The notes beneath the pieces are model-generated. The model had not been told where the DNA came from. It worked only from the letters and a program-made list of their open reading frames with translations, and searched no databases. A stretch of 64,000 nt of DNA from Diplocarpon mali (taxonomy: Eukaryota; Ascomycota; Leotiomycetes; Helotiales; Drepanopezizaceae). The stretch spans positions 1-64,000 of the forward strand of contig JAENRP010000174.1 in the NCBI GenBank assembly GCA_024741835.1, read 5' to 3'. Made by a program: the position numbers and the translations under genes. Shown here piece after piece: positions 1-12,279 of the stretch; within the stretch, counting starts at the first letter, position 1, and each line of letters begins with the position of its first letter.

Positions 1-1140
1 GATATAGAATAAGGGATAGGGGATAGGGGATAGTAGATGGTAGATGGTAGATGGTAGACGGTAGACGGCAGAGAATAAGGGATAGTAGATAGTAGGTAGT
101 AAATAGTAGGTAGTAGGTAGTAGGTAGTAGAGAATAAGGGTAGTAGGTAGTAGGTAGTCGGTAGTAGATAGTAAATAGTAGACGGTAGATAGTAATTAGT
201 AGATAGTAATTGGGTATATAGTAGACGGTAGAGAATAAGGGTAGTAGGTAGTAGGTAGTCGGTAGTAGATAGTAAATAGTAGATAGTAAATAGTAGGTAG
301 TAAATAGTCGGTAATAAATAGTACATAGTCGGTAGTAGATAGTAAATAGTAGATAGTAGACGGCAGAGAACAAAGGATAGTAGGTCGTAGGTAGTAGATA
401 GCTATAAATCCTAGATCAGAGAATAAAGGTATAAACGGGGGATAGGGTAGTGGATTATAGCTAGTAGAGTATAGGTAGTACGGGTAGTACCAGAGTTGGG
501 TTGCATTGTACTACGGAAAGAGGAAGATTTGAAAGATTTTCATAGAAGATAATGTGTGTTGAGTGTAGATGATGGACTGGATGGTGGGGTGGATGATGGA
601 CTGGATGGTAGGGTGGGTGGTGGGTTAGATGGTAGGTTAGATAGTGGGTTAGATAGAAGAATGGATTATAAATTGATTGTAGATTATAGATTATAGATTT
701 GATAGTAGATTTGATAGTGGATTTGAGAGTAGATTTGATAGCAGATTTGATTATAGGTTTAATAGTAGGTTTGAGAGTAGATTTGAGAGTAGATTTGATA
801 GTAGATTTGATAGTGGATTTGATTATAGGTTTAATTATAATAAAAAGATTAGATCTATGGTTTAGTTATAAATTATAGGTTACATTTTATAGGTTACATT
901 TTATAGATTATATTTTACAAATTATAAGTCAGAATATAGACTATAGATTAGATTATAAGTTGGATTATAAGTTGGATTATAGATTAGATTATAGATTGGA
1001 TAATAGACTATATTATAGACTATATTATAGACTATATTATAGACTATATTATAGACTATATTATAGACTAAATTATAGATTAGATCTCAGATTATCAATT
1101 TAAATATAGATAATTTCAGATTTAATATAGATTACAGATT
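1..1140. repeat. AT-rich minisatellite / low-complexity tract
   Basis: The tract is built from short TAG-containing units (TAGTAGGTAGTAGG-like) in the first 400 bases, then TTTGATAGTAGA-like units at about 690-830, and a clear 12-bp tandem (AGACTATATTAT, about five copies) at 1005-1068. It has almost no open reading frame. It resembles a decayed satellite; no TTAGGG telomere array is present, so a chromosome end cannot be claimed. Confidence 0.8.
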
Positions 1141-1149
1141 ACTCCAGCA

Positions 1150-1400
1150 ACGTACTGGAGAAGAGCAAGGAGAAGAGCGAGGAGACGAGACAAGAGACAA
1201 GAGGAGACGAGACAAGAGACGAGAGGAGACGAGACAAAAGACGAGACAAGAGACGAGCGAAGAGACGAGCGAAGAGACGAGCGAAGAGACAAGAGACAAG
1301 ACAAGAGACAAGACAAGAGACAAGACAAGAGACAAGACAAGAGACAAGACAAAAGACAAGACAAAAGACAAGACGAGACGAGCAAAGAGACACGAGAGAC
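1150..1400. repeat. GA-rich tandem repeat (GAGACAAGACAA units)
   Basis: A purine-rich strand made of GAGACGAGC and GAGACAAGACAA units; the cleanest part is a 12-bp unit repeated at 1291-1372. Long open frames on the complementary strand here (Leu-Ser-Cys-Leu repeats) are an artefact of the repeat and I do not call them genes. Confidence 0.8.
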
Positions 1401-2637
1401 AAAGCCCGGTGCCTGTCCAAAGCCGCGCATATCATCCCATCCCCCCAGAGCAGATAATACCACTCTCCAGATAGAACACAGACCATACCCCCCCCCACCG
1501 AGTATCCACCACAAGCCAGCCATCCGGCGGCCGCGTCGCTGCTGAGCCCGCAGCCCGCAGCCGGCAGTCTTCCTCCAGGCGCAGCGCCTCCTCCCCGGGA
1601 CAGCCGAGCCCGCGCCGAGCCCGGCCGCCGTCCGGGCGAGCGACACCAGCCGGCCCGACACGGCCCGGTGCCCCGCGACTTCTCCGCCGAGCCTGCTCCG
1701 ACGCGGACCGGCCTCCGCCGCGGCGACACGGGACGCTCCACCGCAGCCCGGTCACCTGCCAGGGCCGAGTCTTCCATGGGGTGAGACCCTCCACGCGAGA
1801 GACTCCGTGTCGTGGCGCTCGGTTCCGGAGCTGTAGGCCGTGCCGACGCCGCGTGTTGGGATCCGTGGCCGGGGGTTCGTGGCCGTGATGGTCGGGCCAT
1901 GGGGGCTCGATGCTGCTTCCTTGTGATGCCGGGAGGGCGGCGGTGCGACAGTCATAGATCATTGGCTGTACCCCTGGGGCGGTACCCGCGTCAGGCCGAA
2001 GCCTCGACCGCGTCCGAGAATCGTGCACGGACGGGAAATCCTGGATGGTTGACGCCGGTGCGAAGGATGATAATACACTGCATCACGGTGCGAATGGTAT
2101 GCCGCCTCGGCACGCTGAGCGGTGGTAAGATTCTTCGCGACGCTTGTTTTGTTCCTTGACATCAGAGCCACGCAGAGGAACCTGAGCCCCCCATCTCGGC
2201 TCGTATGGACTTCTCCCTGGGAATGATTCACGCCCACCAGCTCTGGTCGGGGATGTCGCTATGGTCACGGCGTCGGGGGGAGTGGGGAGCTGATGATATG
2301 ACGACGGCATGGCAGGCTGAGGGGGGGAGCTGATGATATGACGACGGCATGGCAGGCTGAGGAGGGCCGCTGGAGATCTTGCTTCCGACTGAAGTGTTGG
2401 CTGATGCCGGGAGCGTCGCATTTACTTTCGGTGCTCTCTTGGGACAGCTCTTGGCCCCGGATGGCCTCCCACCGCCTGCCTATCTACGATGCAGCTGCCC
2501 GCCATTTGCCCTGCGTCACGAAGCCCTGCCTTACAAGAGCCGCCGTCCGGGGCAGCGACTCCAGTCTAATGCCGCGCTTTGCACTCGCTTCCCAACCTTG
2601 CGGCGGAAGCATCATCGGCATCGTCACGTCCCCCCTC
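1401..2637. other. GC-rich stretch without a supported gene
   Basis: Several overlapping open frames exist on both strands, as expected for GC-rich DNA with few stops, but none shows a recognisable domain, a consistent start context or exon structure. It lies beyond the 3' end of bzz1 and may include its 3' UTR. Confidence 0.5.
2284..2360 (+). repeat. 40-bp direct tandem duplication
   Basis: A unit beginning GGGGAGCTGATGATATGACG occurs twice with a 40-bp period and near-perfect identity, so the duplication is recent or constrained. Confidence 0.9.
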
Positions 2638-4985
2638 CTAGACAGCTTGCACATAATTAGCCGGCACGCTCTTCACCACACCTCCCTTCTCCACCTCGGC
2701 CCACCCGTCTCCGGGATCATCTTTAATCAGCACGAATCTCTCGCCTTCCGCCATACTATGCTCGGCTTCGCTGCCGGCCGTGTACTCGTACAGGGCCTCG
2801 ACGTATCTGAGTTTCTTGGCTCCGCGCTTGGGAGCCACGACGGGCCCTTGCCTCTTAGTGACGCTGCCGGAGACGGAGGAGCCCGAGTTAGAGTAGGTGG
2901 ATGAGGGCCGTGGTGTGAATGCAAGGACTTCGACGTAGGCGGTCGGCACAAGACCTTCTCTGAAGCCGGCTTTGACTTTCAACCAGCCTCCGTCTGGGTA
3001 CGTTAGGACAGGACTTGGAAGGGTTTCAACTGGTCGGATGCCTACCATCTGCTTCCAAGATTGTCACCTCCTTGCCCTCCGAGACGGTAACCTCCCCATC
3101 ACCATTGGCATCGTAGGCGTAAAGCATCTTACCTCTCTGCTCGTGTGAAGATGCTGCACCCCAGCCATTGTCAGGTGCACTGCCAGCCAGCTCGCTGATG
3201 TAAGCCGATGGGGGTGGCGCAACCACCCTGTTCTTCTTCAGAGTGTGTGGCCCGCTGGTGGGGAGACTGTTGGCTCGCTCAGGGGATACCTCTTCCGCAG
3301 GCGAGCTCTGCCCACCGCCGGCAACGGAGCGGGTCGCGCTGGCTGCGTAGCCCGAACTCATGGAATTCATGGTGTTCGACCTACCCATTGCAGGCAGCTC
3401 CGAGGGGCCATCTTTAGAAGCTCCCGTCGGGCTCCTCAAAGAGTTGGCTTGCTCTTGTCTCTCGGCCTTTAACTTCTTCCGCTCGTCTTTTTTCTGCTCC
3501 CCTGGGCACTCTGCTGGAACCTTCAACTCACACTTGCTGTGACATGTGTAGCCACAGTCCCTGCAGTCGAAACCCTTTGCTGAGAGACCCCAGATGCGCT
3601 CTCCACACAGATCACAATTCGTCGGTATCTTGAAGGTCTGGGACTTGAAGTTGTGGCTCCTTGCACCAACAGTAACATCCCCGACTGCCAGGGTGATTGT
3701 GACTGTTTCAACCTCCGCCGTGAGCCGCTTGTGATCGACTTGATGAAGCTCTTCCTGCATGGAGAATATTGCCTTGACAATCTCGACTTCATCTTTCTTG
3801 ACCTTCCCTTCCCTGATCTGCTGTTTGACTTGCTTTGCCTTCTCAACCTCTCGCCGCTTACTGTCAACTTCTCTCCTCAGATCGCCCAATTGTGACTTGG
3901 ATTTCCCCAGAACATTGCGGAGGAAGACCTTTGCTGGATCATCAACCACCATAGCATCGTCATCATGCCATATAGGACTGGGCTCAAACACTTTATCCGG
4001 GGGATCGGACCATGGCCCCGCATTGTGTCTAGCAAACATCATCGAGTCCATAGTAGGGTGGTTTCGCGTTATCTCGTGGGAAAGGTGTGTCACGAAATCG
4101 GCACTGCGCTTCAGCATGTCATGCTCGAGCTGCGCCGCCAAAGTCCAGATTCCGTTCAGTTTCACCGTCCTAGACTCGGCCAGGTCTTGCATGCTATCCA
4201 ACAGATCCGGCACGTATTCATGGTAGTATTTCTCTTTCTGCTTGTTTGTGACCTTGATGGCAATCAGGTAGCTGTTCTTGACGTTGTGCATGTCGAGGAT
4301 CTGCTGCTGGTATGAATTCTGGGCTTTGCTCTTGGAGTAGTCGAAAGAAGACTCGGCCTTCTTCCGCTTATTCTCGACCTCCTGACACGACGCGTCGTAT
4401 TTTCCCTTCATTTTCCGCAGGTCCCCGTATGTGGAGTCTCTCTCCTTCTCCAGCTTATCCGCGTAATCAGCATGGCGCTTCCGTATCTCTTCAAACCGAG
4501 CCCCGAGCACCCTCATCGGCTCTGCCACATTGCTTATCAACTCGTTTCCATATCGATCGTGTTCTGCGGCCCGGGACTCGACGGTGGTGAGCTGTGTTGT
4601 CCAGGTAGTGAGGGATGCACTGAGGACCGGAAAGGTCAGCGATTGTGCATCGTAGAACCGGACACTTCGCCATACCTCTCTAAAGATCCAGGGGTCATAG
4701 CAGGTGTGTCTCCTACACTGAGAGTGCTGGATTTCTTGGACTTCTTTTCATAATATTTCTTTGCCAGCCCGTTGAGTTTCGCGCTGTATTCCTTCTCAAT
4801 GGCACTCCTCTCTCGGTAGAATTGTTGTATCTCGTCGAGCCAGTTTATTCCATTCGAGACCCAGGCATTGACGGGCTTGAAGGCGTCCTATACACTTGTC
4901 AGCCGTGCCAGATCTCACGAGTTCCTGGGAAGCCGCGTACCTTCAGCTCCAACCCAAAATTGGGAGCAATGTCGACATCTGCCAT
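2638..4985 (-). CDS. bzz1: Bzz1-like F-BAR / C1 / double SH3 protein
   Basis: Likely role: actin regulator at endocytic patches, where F-BAR proteins of the Bzz1/syndapin type bind curved membrane and recruit the WASP/Las17 complex. Four exons: 4985-4941, 4887-4676, 4619-3046 and 2993-2638; introns 4888-4940, 4620-4675 and 2994-3045. The product is 728 aa. A coiled-coil F-BAR region covers about residues 5-280. A C1 zinc-finger-like domain (HNFKSQTFKIPTNCDLCG, with the following Cys/His pattern) lies near 400-455, and SH3 domains near 580-640 and 670-728. The last intron falls inside the first SH3 domain; splicing joins ILEAD to DGGWLKV and restores the fold. The start MADVDIAPNF was chosen because it opens the F-BAR domain. 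The gene is divergent from dbp5. Domain order is seen directly; function is inferred from the family. Confidence 0.93.
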
Positions 4986-5470
4986 AGTGACTACCAGTAA
5001 TAAGAAGCTGGAATCGCCGGGTCATGGAATCTGTGCAAGACAATACAGGCGCATAATGTAGGAACGTCGTGTGGTGAGGAAGTGTACGCTTTGTTTGTCG
5101 ATGGCGCAGCACCCCACTGATAATCTTCGCGCATGAAGGCTGAATGCGAGATGACTTCGAGATCCCGGCCGTCCGACTCGTATATTTCATGCCTGATCTT
5201 GGCACCAGGCAACTACGTTTAACCCCGCCAAAACACATTGGAGCTGCTTTTCTGCGTTGGAGATTCTCAAGTCAACAGAGCAATCGCACCCCACCACAGT
5301 CAAGTTGCGATTACCTCCTCAACCAGTAACACCTCATAGTTTCTCAATCATTCGCTCAGTTCGCGAGATCTTCGGCCTGCGACTAGCCTTTCAAGAGAAG
5401 CCATACTTCATAGCAGAAGACCATCCAACCTTCGATACGGTCCTTCGATCTCGCATCCCACACCATCACA
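4986..5470. promoter_or_regulatory. Shared divergent promoter region, bzz1 / dbp5
   Basis: The 485-bp gap between two start codons facing away from each other must hold both promoters. I see pyrimidine-rich stretches but no convincing TATA box for either gene. Confidence 0.5.
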
Positions 5471-7103
5471 ATGGCCGAAACCCCTAAGCCTGCTGGCCTC
5501 GCCGAACGCATGGGCCCAAAGCCTCTCGATGGTGCCTCTCCAACGTTCGCTCCCGCCAGCGGTGCGTCGTGGGCAGAGGAGGCCGCGCCCCCTGCCGGCC
5601 AGAAACAAGAAACCCCCCTCGGCGACGCACAAGTAGATGGTACGGTTGAGAACCTGGGTGGCTCTGGTCTCCACGATGCACAATACGAAGTCGAGGTGAA
5701 GCTGAGCGATATTCAAGGTGATGCCAGCAGTCCGTTGTTTTCTGTCAGTACTTTTGAGGAATTGGGCATGTGGGTATTCCAGGCGTCCGAGAGAGTCAAC
5801 AGCTAATAGAGGACAGCAATCCTCAAATCCTCAAAGGGATCTATACGATGAACTTCAAGAAACCCTCCAAGATTCAGGAACGAGCCCTTCCCCTCCTACT
5901 ACGCCAGCCTCCTTCGAACATGATCGCTCAATCTCAATCTGGAACCGGGAAGACTGCTGCTTTTGTGATTACAATCCTCTCGAGACTCGACTATACCAAA
6001 CCTCAACAGCCGCAAGCCTTGTGCCTTGCGCCCAGTCGCGAGCTTGCTCGTCAAATCGAGGGTGTCGTGAAGAGCATCGGTCAGTTTGTCGAGAATCTCA
6101 CGGTTCAAGCTGCAGTACCAGGCACTATGGAGCGAAACGCCAAGGTCAATGCGATGGTGATCGTCGGAACTCCTGGCACCGCCATGGATCTGATAAAGCG
6201 GAGACAACTAGATGTCTCTGACATGAAAGTCCTTTGTCTGGATGAGGCGGATAACATGCTTGACCAACAAGGCCTAGGCGACCAGTGTCTTCGTGTCAAG
6301 TCGTACGTCATGTGCCGCCACTCTACGTTCAAGTGCTAATGTTTTGCAGAATGATATCCAAGATCGACCAGATTCTCTTGTTCTCTGCCACGTTTCCCGA
6401 CGAGGTCATGCGATACGCACAACAATTCAGTCCTGGCGCAAATGAGATCAAGCTAAAGCGCGATGAGCTCACTGTAGGAGGCATCAAGCAGATGTATATG
6501 GACTGCCCCTCTGACGAGGGTAAGTACGACGTTCTCGCCATGCTTTATGGACTGATGACCATCGGATCTTCGATCATCTTCGTCAAGGTAAACATGATCC
6601 CGATCATACATGCAAGGTTCCTACTGACTTGTTGCCAGAGACGAGACACCGCAACTAAAATTGCCGATCGCCTAACTTCAGATGGACACAAGGTTGTCGC
6701 CATTCACGGTGCATTTGATGGAGCCGAGCGTGACAGCATTCTACAGCAATTCCGAACTGGCGGCGCCAAGGTCCTGATCACCACCAACGTTCTCGCTCGA
6801 GGTATAGATGTTTCCTCGGTCTCTATGGTAATCAACTATGACATTCCCATGAAAGGGCGTAGCGACGAATTTCCGGACCCAGAGACCTACCTCCACCGAA
6901 TCGGTCGCACTGGGCGATTTGGACGTGTCGGTGTCAGCATATCTTTTGTATTTGACCGGAAGAGTTTTTCTGCACTTGCCAGCATTGCTTCTCATTACGG
7001 CATTGACCTAATACGATTGGATCAGAATGATTGGGACAAGACCGAAAAAATTGTCAAGTCCGTTATCAAGTCGAGTCGCGCCGGAACCAACCTTCAACAG
7101 TAG
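5471..7103 (+). CDS. dbp5: DEAD-box ATP-dependent RNA helicase Dbp5
   Basis: Dbp5 remodels mRNPs at the cytoplasmic face of the nuclear pore during mRNA export. Four exons: 5471-5769, 5817-6302, 6350-6587 and 6639-7103, giving 495 aa, normal for the family. The introns (5770-5816, 6303-6349, 6588-6638) are 47-51 nt; the first two carry a GCTAAT branch site just before the acceptor. Motifs in order: FEELG and a Q-motif region ([11 protein letters not shown]), motif I SQSGTGKT near residue 138, PSRELA, DEAD near 240 in [17 protein letters not shown] (typical of Dbp5), SAT near 274, [13 protein letters not shown], and [11 protein letters not shown] near 426-436. Choosing the first intron as 5770-5816 gives ELGINPQILKG, matching the family better than either unspliced frame. 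All catalytic motifs look intact. Confidence 0.95.
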
Positions 7104-8348
7104 AGCTATAAGTCTGGCAGTTTGAGACCTGCTGTTTGCATTTTGTGCTTGTGCGTCACAAGATTCTCGTTGGAAGCGGGCGTTTTATTGCTATTGATGG
7201 CGGTCTGGGACGGATCACAAGCCATTATTCGTATTGATCGGGACGAAGACCGGTAGGATCTTGGGGGAGGCTATCTGCAGCATGGGAAGTTACGGGGATA
7301 TTAGAGCATCTCACCTACCGTAGATGCATAGATACCAAAAATTATAGCGACCTTTCGCCCCGGACTTAACTCCTGTGTGAGTAAGTCAATGTTTTGCCAA
7401 TTACAAGTTTCGCACACTCGGCATTCTGCTAGATTGCTCGCGGAAGTTTCCTTGTTCTCAAGCTGGACTGTAACTACCGCTCATCTGGCGGTGGTGACGT
7501 CTCTGGCAACAACTACCTGCAGCTACCACATTCCGCAGTCTCTGAGCAATGATCATACTGGTTGTCCAGAAATGTGATAGTCACGTGGTTTCAATCGCTT
7601 CTTAACCGCCCACCGCAAGCGCGCAGACGACACCCAACCAAGCCTCCCCATGCCCGAAATAGACTCCCAACATCTTGTCGATATCACAGCAGCGCGTACA
7701 TGCATGAACCAGTCTTCCGGATCAACCTCTGTCTGCCGAATCCCAATGACATGAGGTCGGCCATGATGTCAGATGCCGGCCCATTGGTGCTCAAAATAGC
7801 TTTTGCGCAGGTAGCTTTGCAGACTGGCGATACGATGATGTACGGTGGTGATGGGAGGCTCGTCCTCTAATATTGGAGAGTGCATCTCCAGCACGGTGTT
7901 TGAATCATCTCCATCCCCTCAATTTCTTTCCGTCTTCTTCATTTCTCCCATCGTGCTTCTGCCGAAGGGGTTGCTTTGATTTTAAGGTCCAACAATTTGT
8001 ATTCTGCATTTGATATTCTCCGCCTTTTTGAGGTCTTATGATGCGCTCCTAGTTGCGGGGATCTCTTGCATACTGTGTTGTAATTATGTTCGAGACGCTG
8101 GTCGCCTCTGACACTGTAATTTTTGATTCTTCACGGTCAGTTCTAATTCCATTTCCTTAAAAGTCCAAGCATGCCTTATTTCAAGGAGGTAATTTGAGAC
8201 TGGGTGGCGGATGCAATGATTGGGAAATCATACAGACCTTCGTCGCACTATGTTCTGGCATCCAAACATGCTGGTTCCCACCAACGCAGCCGGAATAAGA
8301 CTTCGCGCAGAGGTATTATGCTGATGGCGGCCTGCAATAGTGACGAGG
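7104..8348. other. Intergenic region
   Basis: It holds the dbp5 3' UTR and the promoter/leader of the downstream membrane-protein gene. The short open frames here lack domain or splice support. I see nothing else definite. Confidence 0.6.
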
Positions 8349-11300
8349 ATGGCGATATGCTGGCCAAGTCTAATCCTCCTATTGTACGCACTGTTAATAC
8401 GCGCCAACGCGACATCCAACTATACGCTCTCGGCAGAACTGACGAATTTTATTCCTACCTGCGCGCGAGAATGTTTCGCTTCGTTTCTCATTTCGAATTT
8501 CCCCCCCGGCACTTGCTCGACGAGGTCGATGCTGGATTTTCTGTGCTCGCAAAACAGTACGTCAGGATACACGGTCGGAGAGGGAGCTGTACAATGTATA
8601 ATTTCGGAGATCAGTATTGGGCTTTGTAAAGGGGACTCTACGAAGCGTATGTCCCCAGGCGGCGGCGAGTCAGTGATAGATGCTGATTTCCGGCAGATTC
8701 TGTGGTGCAGCGTGCATATGGGATGTGTTCTGGTCAGCCGAGCGCATTGCCAAATACGCACGCGACGATTACTGCAACGCTGGTCATCCAGACTTCGATG
8801 TCAAGCATTGTATTGGTAGCACCAACACCAACGGCATTTTCTAGTCTCAATTCTAGGAGATCATCCATCATAACGAGCACAAGCATAATCACAACTACCA
8901 GGGCAGCATTATCCAGTACTTATCCGGCCACAACCAGCTCGCAGAGTCCTAGTAGCACGGCTCCCTCGAGTGCTGTTTCTTTACTGCCAGTAGCCTCAGA
9001 AACATCTTCGCCGGAACCTGATCTCACGAAGAATCAGATTGTTGGCATCACCGTTGCTTCTGTTGGTGGAGGTGCGGTAGCCGTAGGACTTCTAATTGTG
9101 TTTTTCTGTTGCCGAAGACGAAGAAAGAAGAGACTTCGAGAAAGTGACTTGATCCCCTTTCAACCAGAGCCGAACTATATAGTCATGGATACCAAAAAGC
9201 ACAAATACAGGAGTTTCAAAGGGCCCACGGAGAGGATCCCAGGAGGAACGAGAAACGGAGTCGCAGCCAAGATCCCACATCGGATTCCACTTAGGCTCGA
9301 TACCTCGAGTCCGAACATATTCTCAAGAAAGAGTATCAGATCAGAAACGGTCGGACTTGCTATTTCGCCGGGGCAAGAAAACTCACCAGCGGAGCAGCGA
9401 TGCCGCTCTTCCAAACTTCTTCCCGAAAAACCGACATTGACTCTTAGAGTCCCACAACAAGCCAATGCTAGCAATGGATTCTCGTCCGAACCGATAATGC
9501 AGCATTTGACGGTCAGCAGACAGAGCACGACAACGCAATTTGAAGAAGACTGTGATTATAGTGCGGATGCAATAGTAGCATGGGATGGTTCTTGGACCGC
9601 CAAATCATCGAGCCAGGCCTTGGATACGAGGATTGGAAACTGGCAAACGATCCGAATGGTCGACCCAGAGCCGAGCGATATCGCCCCCGGAGAAGTCTCC
9701 GCGTGGAGACCGGGACAAACTTCCAATAGCACAGTCAATAATCCAGACTTTTATATCAGACCTCTGAGTGTGAATGGAAAGGAGATCGGGAGCTTCTCTC
9801 AGCCGAGAGCGCCGATAACAAATGCACCGCAAGAGCAGCAACCGCTGTCGGTCCCAGAGCATGATGGGTCATCAACAGCTTCTTCCTCGCTTAACTCGAA
9901 TCCTGGCTCTGTAGCAAGCGCCGAACAGGGTTGTAACAGCAGTGCTAAGCCTCGAAAAAACCGCTCTTCAGACCAACAAAGCGGTTCTTGCGACCCAGAA
10001 CCCATTATCCTGGGAGACCGATCGAAGGAGCCCCGCATAGCAGGTACGGATCTCACGCTATCACCTGTTGTTGAGTCTCCAGCTAGTGGACGAAGTCCAG
10101 TCAGTTATCCCAAGATCCCACCGCCAGGCGAACCGCGCCGTCTGAGCCAAAACACTATTCGGATGGTCCCTCCCCCAGCACAGCTGGATTTTACAAAGGC
10201 ACTCGACGCGGGTAAGCCGTGGCTACGTCATGAGATGGCCGCGCAGGCTCGACGTGAAAGGGAGAGAGCGGCGAGAGCGCAGCAGACTCAAGTTCAGGGT
10301 CAGGTTGGTATGCAGGGAATCCGGTCGGCACATCAGCAGCAACGATCAAGAGAGATAAGAGAAGCAGACACAGCACTCCCCCCGGTGGTATTGGGTTTCC
10401 CTGCTCCGCCTCCGGCTCTCGTTCCCGGAACATCAAAGACGACTTCTCCGCCTGCGACCCCATCTCCGCAGCTATTCCGCTCAGCGTCACAATCGAAGCT
10501 CCTCTCTCCACCTCTTCTACGCTCCCGCTCCCAACGTACACGGGAAGTCAGGAATCCACCTCCTCAATTCTTGTTGCCTGTACAGCAGACCCAGTTTCAG
10601 AACATCGAGTCGCAGCCCAAGAATCTCACTCCCCCTGCCCTTCTCAGATCTCGCTCTCAGATGCAGCGAGAAGGCAGGGTAACATCTCCAAGTCAACTCC
10701 AAATATATAGTCAACAATCACAACAACGCTACCAACAACAGCCCACAAACATAAACTCCTCACTCCTAAATCTCGTCCCCCCACCTCTCTCACTCTCGCT
10801 GTCCCAGACCATGCGCAAAGCACGCACTCTATCTCCTCTCCAAACATCCCAACAATCGCAACCCTCAACCTCTAACGACGAAGGGCCCCAATCCGCCATC
10901 TCAGTCTCCCCTCTCACATTCTCTCAACAAGCACAAGCACCGCAAGCGTCCACCACACGGCCCCATGTAAACACGCCCTCTGCGCATCCCAGCATAACAT
11001 TCTCGCGCTCCTCCTCACAAATTTCACAGCACAGCACGTCCACCTCTTCCTCGCTACTGCAGAAACGGCTCGGCTCGCAGAAGGCCTCGGCCCTAACCCC
11101 AAACATGACGCTGAAGAACGAAGAAGACCGTGAGAAGCAGATAGCGAGGTGGAGGCTGCTGAACCGGGAGGAGCGGAAGGATGCCAAGAAGGCAGAGTGG
11201 AGGCCGACGCTGGGGCGGGAGGGAGGCGAGGAGGCTCTGAGTGTGCAGGGAGAGGGGACATATGAGTTCGAGAGGATCGAGTTGCCCATTACGCCGGGCT

Positions 11301-11359
11301 GGGTGCCGAAGCTGACGCCGACCCGGCGGGGAGATGAGTTATTCTTGAGCGTGCAGTGA
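8349..11359 (+). CDS. CFEM-like single-pass membrane protein with long Ser/Gln/Pro-rich tail
   Basis: Predicted type I surface protein of 986 aa from exons 8349-8646 and 8697-11359 (intron 8647-8696). The first in-frame ATG gives a signal peptide (MAICWPSLILLLYALLIRANA). The ectodomain has seven cysteines (TCARECFA, GTC, DFLCS, VQC, GLC, GMCSGQ) spaced roughly like a CFEM domain, though a canonical CFEM has eight. A Ser/Thr-rich, mucin-like stalk follows. One transmembrane helix lies near residues 213-236, followed by a basic stop-transfer cluster (CCRRRRKKRL). The remaining roughly 740 residues are a disordered cytoplasmic tail rich in Ser, Gln and Pro. CFEM proteins act in haem/iron capture, adhesion or as receptor-like sensors; which applies is unknown. 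The next gene downstream, facing it tail to tail, is the siderophore transporter. Confidence 0.75.
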
Positions 11360-12279
11360 TTCTTGACCAGGGCTGTGTCACTGTTGGAGTCTTGCTGAGG
11401 TGGGTTGAGCGAACCCGTGAGGGGAGAAATACTTCCATTTCAAATGAAAGATGCTCTTCCAAGCGGGGTAGACACGGGACGAAACCGGCACGAATATCGC
11501 CTGATTTTCTCCCTTGCTCTTCACCAAAAAAAAAAAAAAAAGGCCCGCGGACATAAGCGCCTGCAGACCTCAAGGAAATAGGATATTGCATACAAGGCAT
11601 TGCCAGGCGTTCAAGGCACACTCATCTTACACCAGAGATGGTATACGGTAGCATTCCATGCTGTATAAGTAGTACCACCCCGAGGGGGCAAAGATATCAA
11701 GATTTTGATTTTGATTTTGATTTTGATTTCGAGATTGCTGGCACTGCACTCCTCACTTGTGCTTCCGCGATGTGTTGTCTGATTCTTGGTCCGGTCAGGG
11801 TCGAGCGATGCTCTCCCTAGCTTTGTGGTCGGCATTGCCCAGACTACTCTCAAGGCCCACTTTGGAATCGAAGATTCGTAGCCGCGACTGCTGCCTCTGT
11901 CCGGCCTTGGGACATGGCTAGTGCTCACAGAGTAAGGTCTCGAGACATCCCTTCAGATCGGGGCCAGACATCTAGGGCGCGTCCATCGATTCCGTCACCC
12001 TCGAGTCAACTCGGCTGGATCAACTCCAGACCCGGGCCTTGGTGACGTTCTTGGCGAGATTGCGAATCTTCATAGGTCTGATGATCTACAGTCAAATAGA
12101 AACAAAAATCAAAGCGAGGGCGAGGATGAGCATGGGAACGACAAGTTCGGATCCATTCTCTTCCTTGGACCGCCCTAACTCTGGCGTACCAGCGCCGCCC
12201 TTCTCCTCCCACCACCAGCCCACCAGACAAATAATCATCTCAAGAACCCCCTCCCCCCACAGAGGCCGCTCGAATCATG
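11360..12279. other. Convergent intergenic region
   Basis: It separates two genes that end towards each other and probably holds both 3' UTRs. It contains a poly-A run near 11526-11540 and a hexanucleotide microsatellite. No gene is supported. Confidence 0.6.
11701..11730 (+). repeat. (GATTTT)n microsatellite
   Basis: Five tandem copies of GATTTT, the last degenerate. Confidence 0.95.

Noticed and set aside
1122..1900. Long minus-strand frames with Leu-Ser-Cys-Leu repeats
   Set aside because: They translate the GA-rich tandem repeat; three frames are open at once, which is a composition effect.
6186..6194. ATCTGATAA match to the iron GATA consensus
   Set aside because: Lies inside a coding exon of dbp5; expected about once per window by chance.
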